Of a DNA stretch of 64,000 nt, positions 29,816-37,889 are shown piece by piece. This stretch comes from Sphingobium yanoikuyae (GTDB lineage: Bacteria; Pseudomonadota; Alphaproteobacteria; Sphingomonadales; Sphingomonadaceae): NCBI RefSeq assembly GCF_034424525.1, contig NZ_CP139979.1, positions 3,745,001 to 3,809,000 on the forward strand. The letters run 5' to 3'. Position numbers and translations under genes: made by a program. Below the pieces are notes generated by a model. That model saw nothing but the letters and a program-made list of their open reading frames with translations, made no database searches and had not been told where the DNA came from. Numbering within the stretch: the stretch's first letter is position 1; every line of letters begins with the position of its first letter.

Positions 29816-32092
29816 GTGATTGCACTTTCCCGCATTAGCGGCGAATTCCACAGCCCGGAACGCGAGGCCGCCTTCCAGGCCGATCGACTGCCCGAATCGC
29901 GGCGCCACGCCCATCTGCTCTTCGCCTTGTCGGCGCTGCTCAACACCCTCTTCCTGCTGAGCGACTGGCGCTTTGCCGGCACGGCCCATTTCTGGGTCGC
30001 GGTGCCCGCCCGCCTGGTCGTGGTCTTCTGGTCGCTCGTCAGCCTGGGCCTGTGCCGCTACATGCACAGCTTCAAGGCGGTCGAACGCATCTGTTTCGTC
30101 TGGCAATGCATCACCGCCATCGGCGTCGCCTTCCTCGTCTCCTCGCGCAGCGACATCGCCATCTTCGTCCTGGTGATGCTGCCGCTCGTCTTCTATCTGG
30201 TGGTGCCGACCAGCTTCCGCGGCAATGTCGGCGGCGGCCTGGGCTGCGGCGTCGCGCTGCTGATCGGCTATCTGGCCCCCGCCCCTCTGTCGCCGACCAT
30301 GCCCGGCATGATCATGGCGGTGCTGATGCTTCATTGCGGCATGTGGATCGCGATCGCCCGCACCAACCGGCTGCAGCGGCTGGAATGGACCGCCAGCCAG
30401 GATGCGCAGGCCGCCCGCGTCGCGCTCGCCGCCAATGGCGAAGCGCTCGAACGACTGTTCATGACCGTGCCCTTGCCGCTGATCGTCATCCGCGACGACG
30501 GCACGGTCCTGCGCATGAACGATTCCGCCACACGCAATCTGGGCACCGCGGACGATGTCGCGCGACTGGCGCTGATCGTCGACCATGCCCCGCCGCTGCG
30601 CCTGCTCGACCGGCTGACGCGGGGCGACAGCATCGACAATGACGAATGCTGCCTCGCCAATGACGAAGGCATCATCCGCGATGTCCTGCTGGGCGCCCGC
30701 CCGATCCTGCTCGCCGGCGAACAATGTATCCTCGCCAGCATCGTCGACATCACCGACCGCAAGCAGGCCGAACGCCATCTTGCCCATCTGGCGATGACCG
30801 ACGCCCTCACCGGCCTCGCCAACCGATCCCATTTCATGGCCAGCCTGATGCAGGCGGCCCAGTCGACCGAACGATCCGGCGGCCAGATGGCGGTCGTGCT
30901 GATCGACGTCGACGAGTTCAAGCGGATCAACGACAGCGCCGGCCATGACGCCGGCGACGCCCTGCTGTGCGCCGTGGCCGAACGGCTGCGCGACTCGGTG
31001 CGCCCCGCCGACATGATCGCCCGCATGGGCGGCGACGAGTTCGCCGTTATCCTCACCCGCCTGCGCGGCCTGGCCGATCTCGACACCATCCTCAGCCGCA
31101 TGATCGCGCGCCTGCACATGCCGCTGCGCCATGGCGGGCGGGACATTGATTGCCGCGTGAGCATGGGCGTGGCCCTCTACCCCGACCATGCCGGCGACAT
31201 GATCGACCTGATGAAGCATGCCGACATCGCCCTGTATGAGGCGAAGAATAGCGGACGCGGTCGCGCCTGCCTGTTCGAGCCCGGCCTGCTGGAAAGCTGG
31301 CAGACCGAGGCGCGGATGCTGGAACGGGCACGCGATGCGCTCGCCCATGCCCAGCCCGTGCCCTGGTATCAGCCCAAGGTCGACCTGCAGGACGGCCGCG
31401 TCATCGGCTTCGAGGCGCTGCTGCGCTGCGTCCGTCCGGACGGCACGCTGATGATGCCCGACCAGATATTGGCCGCCTTCGAACATCCCGAGCTGGGCCG
31501 CAAGATCACCGAGCGGATGATCGATCAGGTGCTGGCCGATTGCCGGGCCTGGACCAGCGCCGGCATCGATTTCGGCCATGTCGCCGTCAATGTCCCCGGC
31601 GTCGAACTGCATGACCGCGCCTTCCCCGACCGGTTGCTCGCCCGCCTCGCCCATGCCGATGTCGAACCGCGCCGGATCGAGCTGGAAGTCACCGAATCCG
31701 TCTTCCTCGGCCGCAATGTCGATGTGGTGGAACGCAATCTTCAGCGCCTCAGCCAGGCGGGCATGGCCATCGCCCTCGACGATTTCGGCACCGGCTACGC
31801 CTCGCTGTCCCACCTCAAGCAGTTTCCGATCGACGTCATCAAGATCGACAAGGGCTTCGTGCGCGACCTGGAAACCGACCCGGATGATGCCGCCATCGTG
31901 CGCACCGTGCTCAACCTCGCCTACAGCCTGGGCGTGAAGACCGTCGCCGAAGGCGTCGAAACGATTGAACAACTGGAATATTTGCGATCAGGTGGTTGCC
32001 ATTATGGCCAGGGCTATTATTGGAGCGCTGCCGTTCCGGCATCGCAATTACCCAGCTTTCTTGAGCCCTCCCGCTTCGCCCGTCGAAGCTGA
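29816..32092 (+). CDS. Membrane GGDEF/EAL cyclic-di-GMP protein with PAS
   Basis: 758 residues from GTG 29816 (MIALSRISGEF); an upstream in-frame TTG would add 21 residues. The order is about five or six transmembrane helices (residues about 40-190), PAS-like segment (about 220-320, ending DITDRKQAERHL), GGDEF (about 325-485, active-site MGGDEFAVIL) and EAL (about 505-745). EAL catalytic elements are present: FEALLR, VAVNV, ELEVTES, LDDFGTGYASL, KIDKGF and KTVAEGVE. Both cyclase and phosphodiesterase activities appear possible; net direction cannot be told. It regulates motility/biofilm-type traits in known relatives. Confidence 0.92.
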   Translation: MIALSRISGEFHSPEREAAFQADRLPESRRHAHLLFALSALLNTLFLLSDWRFAGTAHFWVAVPARLVVVFWSLVSLGLCRYMHSFKAVERICFVWQCITAIGVAFLVSSRSDIAIFVLVMLPLVFYLVVPTSFRGNVGGGLGCGVALLIGYLAPAPLSPTMPGMIMAVLMLHCGMWIAIARTNRLQRLEWTASQDAQAARVALAANGEALERLFMTVPLPLIVIRDDGTVLRMNDSATRNLGTADDVARLALIVDHAPPLRLLDRLTRGDSIDNDECCLANDEGIIRDVLLGARPILLAGEQCILASIVDITDRKQAERHLAHLAMTDALTGLANRSHFMASLMQAAQSTERSGGQMAVVLIDVDEFKRINDSAGHDAGDALLCAVAERLRDSVRPADMIARMGGDEFAVILTRLRGLADLDTILSRMIARLHMPLRHGGRDIDCRVSMGVALYPDHAGDMIDLMKHADIALYEAKNSGRGRACLFEPGLLESWQTEARMLERARDALAHAQPVPWYQPKVDLQDGRVIGFEALLRCVRPDGTLMMPDQILAAFEHPELGRKITERMIDQVLADCRAWTSAGIDFGHVAVNVPGVELHDRAFPDRLLARLAHADVEPRRIELEVTESVFLGRNVDVVERNLQRLSQAGMAIALDDFGTGYASLSHLKQFPIDVIKIDKGFVRDLETDPDDAAIVRTVLNLAYSLGVKTVAEGVETIEQLEYLRSGGCHYGQGYYWSAAVPASQLPSFLEPSRFARRS

Positions 32093-32133
32093 AGCGCATC
32101 GCGAAAAATATTTTCAAAGCCAGGGAACCAAAT

Positions 32134-32155
32134 GGGACGAAGATCATTTCGTCCC
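32134..32155 (+). terminator. Hairpin after the GGDEF/EAL gene
   Basis: Eight-base-pair perfect stem GGGACGAA with TTCGTCCC (six-base loop), followed by GGTTT. It lies about 40 bases past the stop and is the likely 3' end of that transcript; the weak U-tract lowers confidence. Confidence 0.55.
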
Positions 32156-32259
32156 GGTTTAGCTTCGACTCGTCACGAGTCCGCGGCTGCGGATTCGCGC
32201 GTCCGATCTTCTTTTGCTACCGGCCCGACTCACCGAAATAAATAGTTACGGGGTCGCAA

Positions 32260-33450
32260 TTGTCGCAGCGCAAGAAGAAGGGGGTCGCCACCCTCTGGGC
32301 CAGGCTCAGTGCCTTGTGCCCGGAGCGGGAAATCTTCCTGCGCTCGGGCGGCCAGGTAAAGTTCATCCGCATTTCCAAGCGCGCCCAGTTGCTGGCGCTC
32401 GGCATACTGTCGACCGGCCTGGTCGGCTGGGGCGCGGTTACCGTATCGATGCTCGCCAGCAGCGCCGCCGTCGCCCATGACCGCGCGATGCTGGACGCCA
32501 AGGGCGCGGCCGTGGCCAGCAAGGCACGCAAGGTCGACGGCTATCGCAAGTCGGTGAACGACCTCGCCCATGACCTGGAAGCGCGCCAGGATTTCATCGA
32601 CGATCTCTACAAGACCCATTTCGGCGAGCCCGGCGACGCCGCGGCCAATGCCCCGGTCGGCAAGGCGGACGCCGCCACCGAAAAGGGCGGCCAGGGCAAG
32701 CTCGACGCCAAGATCAGCATGGCGCCCGAAGCCGCGCCGCTGATGCAGGTCGATGCCCGCCAGCGCCGTTTCGCCGCCCTGCTGACCAGCGCCGTCGAAG
32801 CCCGTACGCAGAAGGCCGCCGCCGCGATCCGCAGCTTCGGCCTCAATCCCGACGCGCTCGCTCGCAATGCGGCCCGCGCCCAGGGCGGCCCGTTCGTGCC
32901 CTGGCATGGCGATGAAGATGCGATGCCGGCCGAGCTGGAAAAGCTCGCCACCGCGCTTTCCCGCATGGAATTTCTGGAAACCAGCCTGCTGCGCATCCCG
33001 TCGGGCCAGCCGACCGGCACGCCGATGCTCAGCAGTTCCTATGGCTATCGCCGCGACCCGTTCAACGGCCACGCCGCCTTCCATGCCGGGCTCGACTTTC
33101 CCGGCCGCTATGGCCAGCCGATCCTGGCCGCCGCCCCCGGCAAGGTCAGCTATGTCGGCCAGCGCAGCGGCTATGGCAATGTCGTGGAAGTCACCCATGG
33201 CAATGGCATCATGACCCGCTACGCCCACCTGTCCGGCTTCAACGCCCGTGTCGGCCAGCAGGTCGCGCGCGGCGATCAGATCGCCCGTATGGGCTCCACC
33301 GGCCGCTCGACCGGCACGCATCTTCATTTCGAGGTGCGCGTCAACGGTGATCCCATCAATCCCCGCCGTTTCCTCGAGGCCCGCAAAGATGTTCTCCAAG
33401 TCCAGCAAATCGCCACGGCCCGTCTCGCCGATGTCGGCAACCGGGGCTAA
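32260..33450 (+). CDS. M23 (LytM) peptidoglycan endopeptidase, membrane-anchored
   Basis: 396 residues; probable TTG start at 32260 (MSQRKKKGVATLWARLS). A single transmembrane helix at about 42-62 puts the rest in the periplasm. A helical, coiled-coil-like region follows and then the LytM domain (about 250-355): YGYRRDPFNGHAAFHAGLDF supplies the first His/Asp zinc ligands and THLHFEVRVNG the HxH ligand, so zinc-dependent cleavage of peptidoglycan cross-links is expected. It overlaps the bactofilin gene by 62 bases. Confidence 0.9.
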   Translation: MSQRKKKGVATLWARLSALCPEREIFLRSGGQVKFIRISKRAQLLALGILSTGLVGWGAVTVSMLASSAAVAHDRAMLDAKGAAVASKARKVDGYRKSVNDLAHDLEARQDFIDDLYKTHFGEPGDAAANAPVGKADAATEKGGQGKLDAKISMAPEAAPLMQVDARQRRFAALLTSAVEARTQKAAAAIRSFGLNPDALARNAARAQGGPFVPWHGDEDAMPAELEKLATALSRMEFLETSLLRIPSGQPTGTPMLSSSYGYRRDPFNGHAAFHAGLDFPGRYGQPILAAAPGKVSYVGQRSGYGNVVEVTHGNGIMTRYAHLSGFNARVGQQVARGDQIARMGSTGRSTGTHLHFEVRVNGDPINPRRFLEARKDVLQVQQIATARLADVGNRG

Positions 33451-33817
33451 GCACACCCCCTTCTCGCTGATCGGCAGCGACGTGACGATCACCGGCAATC
33501 TCGCCGCGACCGTCGACCTGCATGTCGATGGCGTGATCGACGGCGACATTCGTTGCGCCGCGCTGGTCCAGGGCCCCGACAGCCGCATCATCGGCCATGT
33601 CACCGCGCAGAGCGCGCGCCTTGCGGGCCTCGTCGACGGATCGATCAGCGCCGAGGAACTGGTGGTCGAAAGCACCGCCCGCATCACCGGCGACGTGACC
33701 TATGAGCGGATCACGATCGAGGCCGGTAGCCGGGTCGAGGGTCGCTTTGCGCACAAGGATAATGGCCCGGTCGCGGCCGCCGACCTCAAGCTCATCACCA
33801 GCGACAGCGCAGCCTGA
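33389..33817 (+). CDS. Bactofilin
   Basis: 142 residues from ATG 33389 (MFSKSSKSPRPVSPMSATGAKHTPFSLIGSDVTITGNLAA). The right-handed beta-helix core is visible as repeats of about six to seven residues (LHVDGVIDGDIRCAALVQGPDSRIIGHVTAQSARLAGLVDGSISAEELVVESTARITGDVTYERITIEAGSRVEGRF). Bactofilins polymerise without nucleotide and position cell-wall enzymes. The 62-base overlap with the M23 peptidase gene matches the known bactofilin/LmdC-type pairing. Confidence 0.93.
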   Translation: MFSKSSKSPRPVSPMSATGAKHTPFSLIGSDVTITGNLAATVDLHVDGVIDGDIRCAALVQGPDSRIIGHVTAQSARLAGLVDGSISAEELVVESTARITGDVTYERITIEAGSRVEGRFAHKDNGPVAAADLKLITSDSAA

Positions 33818-33894
33818 TCCTTGCTCGATCGATCCTGCTACTAGCTGGAGTTTCCACTACGCGTGGGAGGTGATCGAGACGCCGGAAGCACGAC

Positions 33895-34209
33895 ATGATA
33901 TTTTACCCCAAGATGCAGTTGTCACACCTTCGAGAGATTGGATGGCGCCTGTGGGATCCTATTGGTTTGAAAAATCGCGACGGCACGTGGAATGATGCAT
34001 GTGCCGACGAATATGACAGCTACTTGCTCCGTGCCGCCGGCATGATGTCGCAAGGCCATTCACGGGCCGAAGTCAGCGCATATCTTGTTCGGATCGCTTC
34101 AGATCATATGGGCCTTTCATATGTGAATGAGGCAACGGCAGTATCCGTATCGGACGCAATAGCGAACTACCTGCTCTCACTTCCTGACGGTCCGACGGTC
34201 ATTGGCTAA
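33895..34209 (+). CDS. Small DUF1871-like protein, atypical base composition
   Basis: 104 residues, cytoplasmic. The segments LREIGWRLWDPIGL, DEYDSYLLRAAGMM and YLVRIASDHMGL follow the pattern WDPxxxx...DEYD...I...MGL of DUF1871, a small family often found in mobile or defence-adjacent contexts. Codon use is clearly more AT-rich than the flanking bactofilin and comM genes (for example tca, cat, gtt, tta-type codons), suggesting acquisition. No function is assigned. The stop overlaps the last bases of comM on the opposite strand. Confidence 0.6.
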   Translation: MIFYPKMQLSHLREIGWRLWDPIGLKNRDGTWNDACADEYDSYLLRAAGMMSQGHSRAEVSAYLVRIASDHMGLSYVNEATAVSVSDAIANYLLSLPDGPTVIG

Positions 34210-35714
34210 TTGACCGGCGCGCGCCGGCGATAGCTGAGCGCCTCGGCCACATGCACCCGGCCGACCTGCTCCGCACCGGCCAGGTCGGCGATCGTCCGCG
34301 CCACCCGCAACACCCGCGTATAGCCGCGCGCCGACAGCTTCATCGCGGCGGCGGCCTGCGCCAGCAATTGCCGCCCGGCCTCGTCCGGCCCGGCCACATC
34401 CTCCAGCCGCTCGCCATCCACCTCGGCATTGGTCCGCACCTTGCTGCCGGCATAGCGCCGGGTCTGCAGCGTGCGCGCCGCCGCGACGCGCGCTGCCACC
34501 TCCGCCGATCCCTCGGCTGGCGGCGGCAGCACCAGGTCGGCCGCCGTCACCGCCTGCACCTCGACATGCAGGTCGATGCGGTCGAGCAGCGGCCCGGATA
34601 CCTTCGCCTGATAATCGCTGGCACAGCGCGGCGCGCGCGAACAGGCCAGCGCCGGATCGGACAAGTGGCCGCAGCGGCAGGGATTCATCGCTGCGATCAG
34701 CTGCACCCGCGCCGGGAAGGTCACATGGGCATTGGCGCGCGCCACGCTCACCTCCCCGCTCTCCAGCGGCTGGCGCAGCGAATCAAGCACAACGCGCTGG
34801 AATTCGGGCAGTTCGTCCAGGAACAGCACGCCCAGATGGGCCATGCTGACCTCGCCCGGCCGCGCCTTCAGGCCGCCACCGACCAGGGCCGCCATCGACG
34901 CGCTATGATGCGGATTGCGAAATGGCCGGGCGCGGCTGATCCGTCCGCCCTCCAGCGTGCCGGCGACACTGGCGACCATCGATGTTTCCAGCGCCTCGGT
35001 CGGCGTCAGCTCGGGCAATATGCCAGGCAAGCAACTCGCCATCAGCGACTTGCCCGCCCCCGGCGGCCCGACCATCAACAGATTGTGGCCGCCGGCAGCC
35101 GCGATCTCCAGCGCCCGCTTGGCGCTTTCCTGCCCCTTCACCTGGCGCAGGTCCGCCACCCGCAGCGGCGGCTCGACCGCGCCGGGCTGGGGCGGCGACA
35201 GTGCGGCCGTGCCCTTGAAATGATTGAGCAGGCTGAGGAGATCGGGTGTCGCCACCACCTCCACCTGCCCCGCCCAGGCCGCCTCGCTCCCCTGCGCGGC
35301 GGGACAGACCAGCCCCAGATCCTGCTCGCCGGCATGCAGCGCCGCCAGCAATACGCCGGGCGACGGCGCGGTGCGCCCATCCAACCCCAGTTCGCCGACA
35401 ACAATGTAGCCCGCCAGCGTCTCGGCATCGATCACCCCCATCGCGCCGAGCAGCGCAATCGCGATCGGCAGGTCGAAATGCGACCCTTCCTTGGGCAGGT
35501 CGGCGGGCGAGAGATTGACGGTGATCCGCTTGGGCGGCAGCGACAGGCCGATCGCGGCGATCGCATTGCGCACCCGCTCGCGGCTTTCGGCCACCGCCTT
35601 GTCGGGCAGGCCGACGACGATGAAGGCGGGCAATCCCGGAACAAGCTGGCACTGCACTTCGACCGTGCGCGCCTCCAGGCCCAGATAGGCCACCGTCGAA
35701 ACCGTCGCTACCAA
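34206..35714 (-). CDS. comM: Mg-chelatase-like AAA ATPase ComM/YifB
   Basis: 502 residues from TTG 35714 (MVATVSTVAYLGLEARTVEVQCQLVPGLPAFIVVGLPDKAV), supported by an upstream AAGGGGGC; the longer frame carries 101 shadow residues. The N-terminal S16-like (Lon-protease-like) region, Walker A GPPGAGKSLMA, Walker B VLFLDELPEF, and sensor/finger motifs with CRCG and C-terminal CASDYQAKVSGPLLDRIDLHVEV are present. ComM is a hexameric helicase that aids branch migration in natural transformation. Confidence 0.93.
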   Translation of the reverse strand: MVATVSTVAYLGLEARTVEVQCQLVPGLPAFIVVGLPDKAVAESRERVRNAIAAIGLSLPPKRITVNLSPADLPKEGSHFDLPIAIALLGAMGVIDAETLAGYIVVGELGLDGRTAPSPGVLLAALHAGEQDLGLVCPAAQGSEAAWAGQVEVVATPDLLSLLNHFKGTAALSPPQPGAVEPPLRVADLRQVKGQESAKRALEIAAAGGHNLLMVGPPGAGKSLMASCLPGILPELTPTEALETSMVASVAGTLEGGRISRARPFRNPHHSASMAALVGGGLKARPGEVSMAHLGVLFLDELPEFQRVVLDSLRQPLESGEVSVARANAHVTFPARVQLIAAMNPCRCGHLSDPALACSRAPRCASDYQAKVSGPLLDRIDLHVEVQAVTAADLVLPPPAEGSAEVAARVAAARTLQTRRYAGSKVRTNAEVDGERLEDVAGPDEAGRQLLAQAAAAMKLSARGYTRVLRVARTIADLAGAEQVGRVHVAEALSYRRRAPVN

Positions 35715-35763
35715 AGGCCCGCCCCCTTCTTCCCCCGTGAAGGCGGCCGATCGCTTGTCCCTG

Positions 35764-36438
35764 TTACTCTTGCGCGTCCGGCCGTCCCTTGAATCCCTGC
35801 GCCACGACATACCATTCGACGCTGCCCTTGCGGCTCGCCGGCGGCTTGGCATGCTTGATCGTGGTGAAATGCTTCTTGAGCACCGCCAGCAGTTCCGCAT
35901 CGGTGCCACCGGCAAAGACCTTGGCGACGAAGGTGCCACCCTTGCGCAGATTCTGCACCGCGAAATCGGCGGCCGCCTCGACCAGGCCCATGGTGCGCAG
36001 ATGGTCGGTCTGGGCATGGCCCACCGTGTTGGCCGCCATGTCGGAAATCACCAGATCCGGCTCCTGCCCCAGCGCCTCGCGCAGCAGGTCGGGCGCCTTG
36101 TCGTCCATGAAGTCCATTTCGAACAGGGTGACGCCCGGAATCGGATCGACCGGCAGCAGGTCGATGCCGACCACGGCCGCCTTGGGCGCCATCTTGCGGA
36201 TCACCTGTGCCCAGCCGCCCGGCGCCACGCCCAGGTCGACGACCGCGCGCGATCCCTTCACGAAATGGAATTTCTCGTCCAGCTCGATCAGCTTGAAGGC
36301 GGCCCGGCTGCGCCAGCCTTCCTGCTTGGCCTTGTGGACATAGGGATCGTTAAGGTGGCGCTCCAGCCAGCGCACCGACTGCGCGGTGCGCCCCTTGGCG
36401 GATTTAACCCGGACCTTGCCTGCGCCAGAACCCCTCAC
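35764..36438 (-). CDS. rlmE: 23S rRNA (uridine-2'-O-)-methyltransferase
   Basis: 224 residues, GTG start at 36438. RrmJ/FtsJ-type SAM methyltransferase of 23S U2552: SRAAFKLIELDEKFHFVKGSRAVVDLGVAPGGWAQVIRKM holds the SAM-binding DLGxAPGGW, DLLPVDPI the second SAM block, and VISDMAANTVGH the catalytic Asp. The K-D-K-E tetrad (K in FKLIE, D, K in GGTFVAKVF, E in SVEWYVVAQGF) is visible. Translationally coupled to ppx by a 4-base overlap. Confidence 0.95.
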   Translation of the reverse strand: MRGSGAGKVRVKSAKGRTAQSVRWLERHLNDPYVHKAKQEGWRSRAAFKLIELDEKFHFVKGSRAVVDLGVAPGGWAQVIRKMAPKAAVVGIDLLPVDPIPGVTLFEMDFMDDKAPDLLREALGQEPDLVISDMAANTVGHAQTDHLRTMGLVEAAADFAVQNLRKGGTFVAKVFAGGTDAELLAVLKKHFTTIKHAKPPASRKGSVEWYVVAQGFKGRPDAQE

Positions 36439-37553
36439 GTCGTTGCTCCATGGCGGTCCATCAGGCCGCGCAATATGCCCTCGCGAATGCCGCGGTCGGC
36501 GACGCCCAGTCGCTCGGCCGGCCAGATGTCGAGGATCGATTCCAAAATGGCACAGCCCGCGACCACCAGGTCGGCGCGCTCCGTGCCGATGCAGGGCAAT
36601 CGCTGCCGATCCGCCAGCGCCATGGTCGACAGCCGTTCGGAAATCGCGCGCATCGAACTGCTCGGCACGATCAGCCCGTCGATCGCCTGCCTGTCATAGC
36701 GCGGCAGGTCAAGGTGCAGGCTGGCCAAAGTCGTCACCGTGCCCGACGTGCCCAGCAGCCTGATGCCGGCTTCCCCCTGCGGCAGGCGACGGGCGAGCGG
36801 CGCGAAAGCCTCGGCCACGCGCGCGCGCATCCGGCCATAGGCGGCCAGCCGCTCGGTCGGATTGGCATGGTCGAACAATTCACTCTCGGTCAGCGACACC
36901 ACGCCCCAGGGCGCGCTCACCCAATCGACGATCCGCGGCGCGCCGTCGCAATGGGAATCGACCAGCACCAGTTCGGTCGATCCACCGCCAATATCGAAGA
37001 TCAGCGCCGGGCCATTGCCCTCTTCCAGCAGCGCATGGCACCCCAGCACCGCCAGCCGCGCCTCTTCCTGCGCGCTGATGATGTCGAGCGCGATCCCGGT
37101 CTCGCGATAGACGCGCTGGATGAATTCGGCGCCGTTGCTCGCCCGCCGACAGGCCTCGGTCGCCACCGATCGCGCCAGCGTCACATGGCGCCGCCGCAGC
37201 TTGTCGGCACAGACCGACAGCGCAGCGATGGCCCGGTCGATCGCCGCATCGCTGATCCGCCCGGTGGCCGCCAGCCCCTCGCCCAGACGCACGATCCGGG
37301 AAAAGGCATCGACCACGATGAACCCGTCCGCTGACGGCTTGGCGATCAGCAGACGGCAATTATTGGTACCCAGATCGATTGCCGCATAGGATCGGCGGTC
37401 CCGCGCCGTGTAGGGATAAAGGCCCCGTTGCTTCGACGGGGGCGTAATGGCCGCAGCCTTGCTCCCATTACCCGAACCGGAACGGGCGGACTTGCCCGAA
37501 ACGCGGCCAACCGGGCCGGAACTCTGCGGCGATGGGCGGCTATGCTGCACCAA
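36435..37553 (-). CDS. ppx: Exopolyphosphatase/guanosine pentaphosphatase (Ppx/GppA)
   Basis: 372 residues, TTG start at 37553. ASKHA fold: YAAIDLGTNNCRLLIAKP is the first phosphate loop, IFDIGGGSTELVLV the second, and SGTVTTLASLHL the third. The N-terminal 40 residues are Ser/Gly-rich and not conserved, so an internal start at about residue 40-60 is possible. It hydrolyses terminal phosphates of polyphosphate or pppGpp. Divergent from the autotransporter gene. Confidence 0.93.
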   Translation of the reverse strand: MVQHSRPSPQSSGPVGRVSGKSARSGSGNGSKAAAITPPSKQRGLYPYTARDRRSYAAIDLGTNNCRLLIAKPSADGFIVVDAFSRIVRLGEGLAATGRISDAAIDRAIAALSVCADKLRRRHVTLARSVATEACRRASNGAEFIQRVYRETGIALDIISAQEEARLAVLGCHALLEEGNGPALIFDIGGGSTELVLVDSHCDGAPRIVDWVSAPWGVVSLTESELFDHANPTERLAAYGRMRARVAEAFAPLARRLPQGEAGIRLLGTSGTVTTLASLHLDLPRYDRQAIDGLIVPSSSMRAISERLSTMALADRQRLPCIGTERADLVVAGCAILESILDIWPAERLGVADRGIREGILRGLMDRHGATT

Positions 37554-37889
37554 GGCCGTACCTCACTTCATCAATCGCCGATCGCGCAAATCCGATCGGA
37601 ACTTGCCTTCATGCTTAAGCGGAACCGCCCGCTTCCGCAAGTGGGCGGGAAACAAGCCGAAAATCCCCGGCATTTCTTCGACCCATAACATTTGCATAAA
37701 TTACATAATCGATACCGTTAACATAGAAAACGGCATGACCGCCGGATCAGTCAATCAAGGCTGGATATTCATAACGCAAAGATAACATTGTGTCTTTTTG
37801 GATACATGACAGAAACTTTCATTTTTGGGTAATTGTCTTGCGCCTGATAGCTGCATAGCCTCGCCAACGGTCTTTGGGGAGTTAACATC
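37554..37889 (+). promoter_or_regulatory. AT-rich regulatory region upstream of the autotransporter
   Basis: 336 bases without a gene between the ppx start and the autotransporter start. Roughly 37670-37845 is strikingly AT-rich against the GC-rich surroundings (cataacatttgcataaatt...aactttcatttttgggtaatt). Candidate promoter elements are present but no clean -35/-10 pair was assigned. GGGGAG precedes the 37890 ATG. Confidence 0.45.

Noticed and set aside
29771..31972. 733-codon minus-strand frame
   Set aside because: Antisense shadow of the GGDEF/EAL gene.
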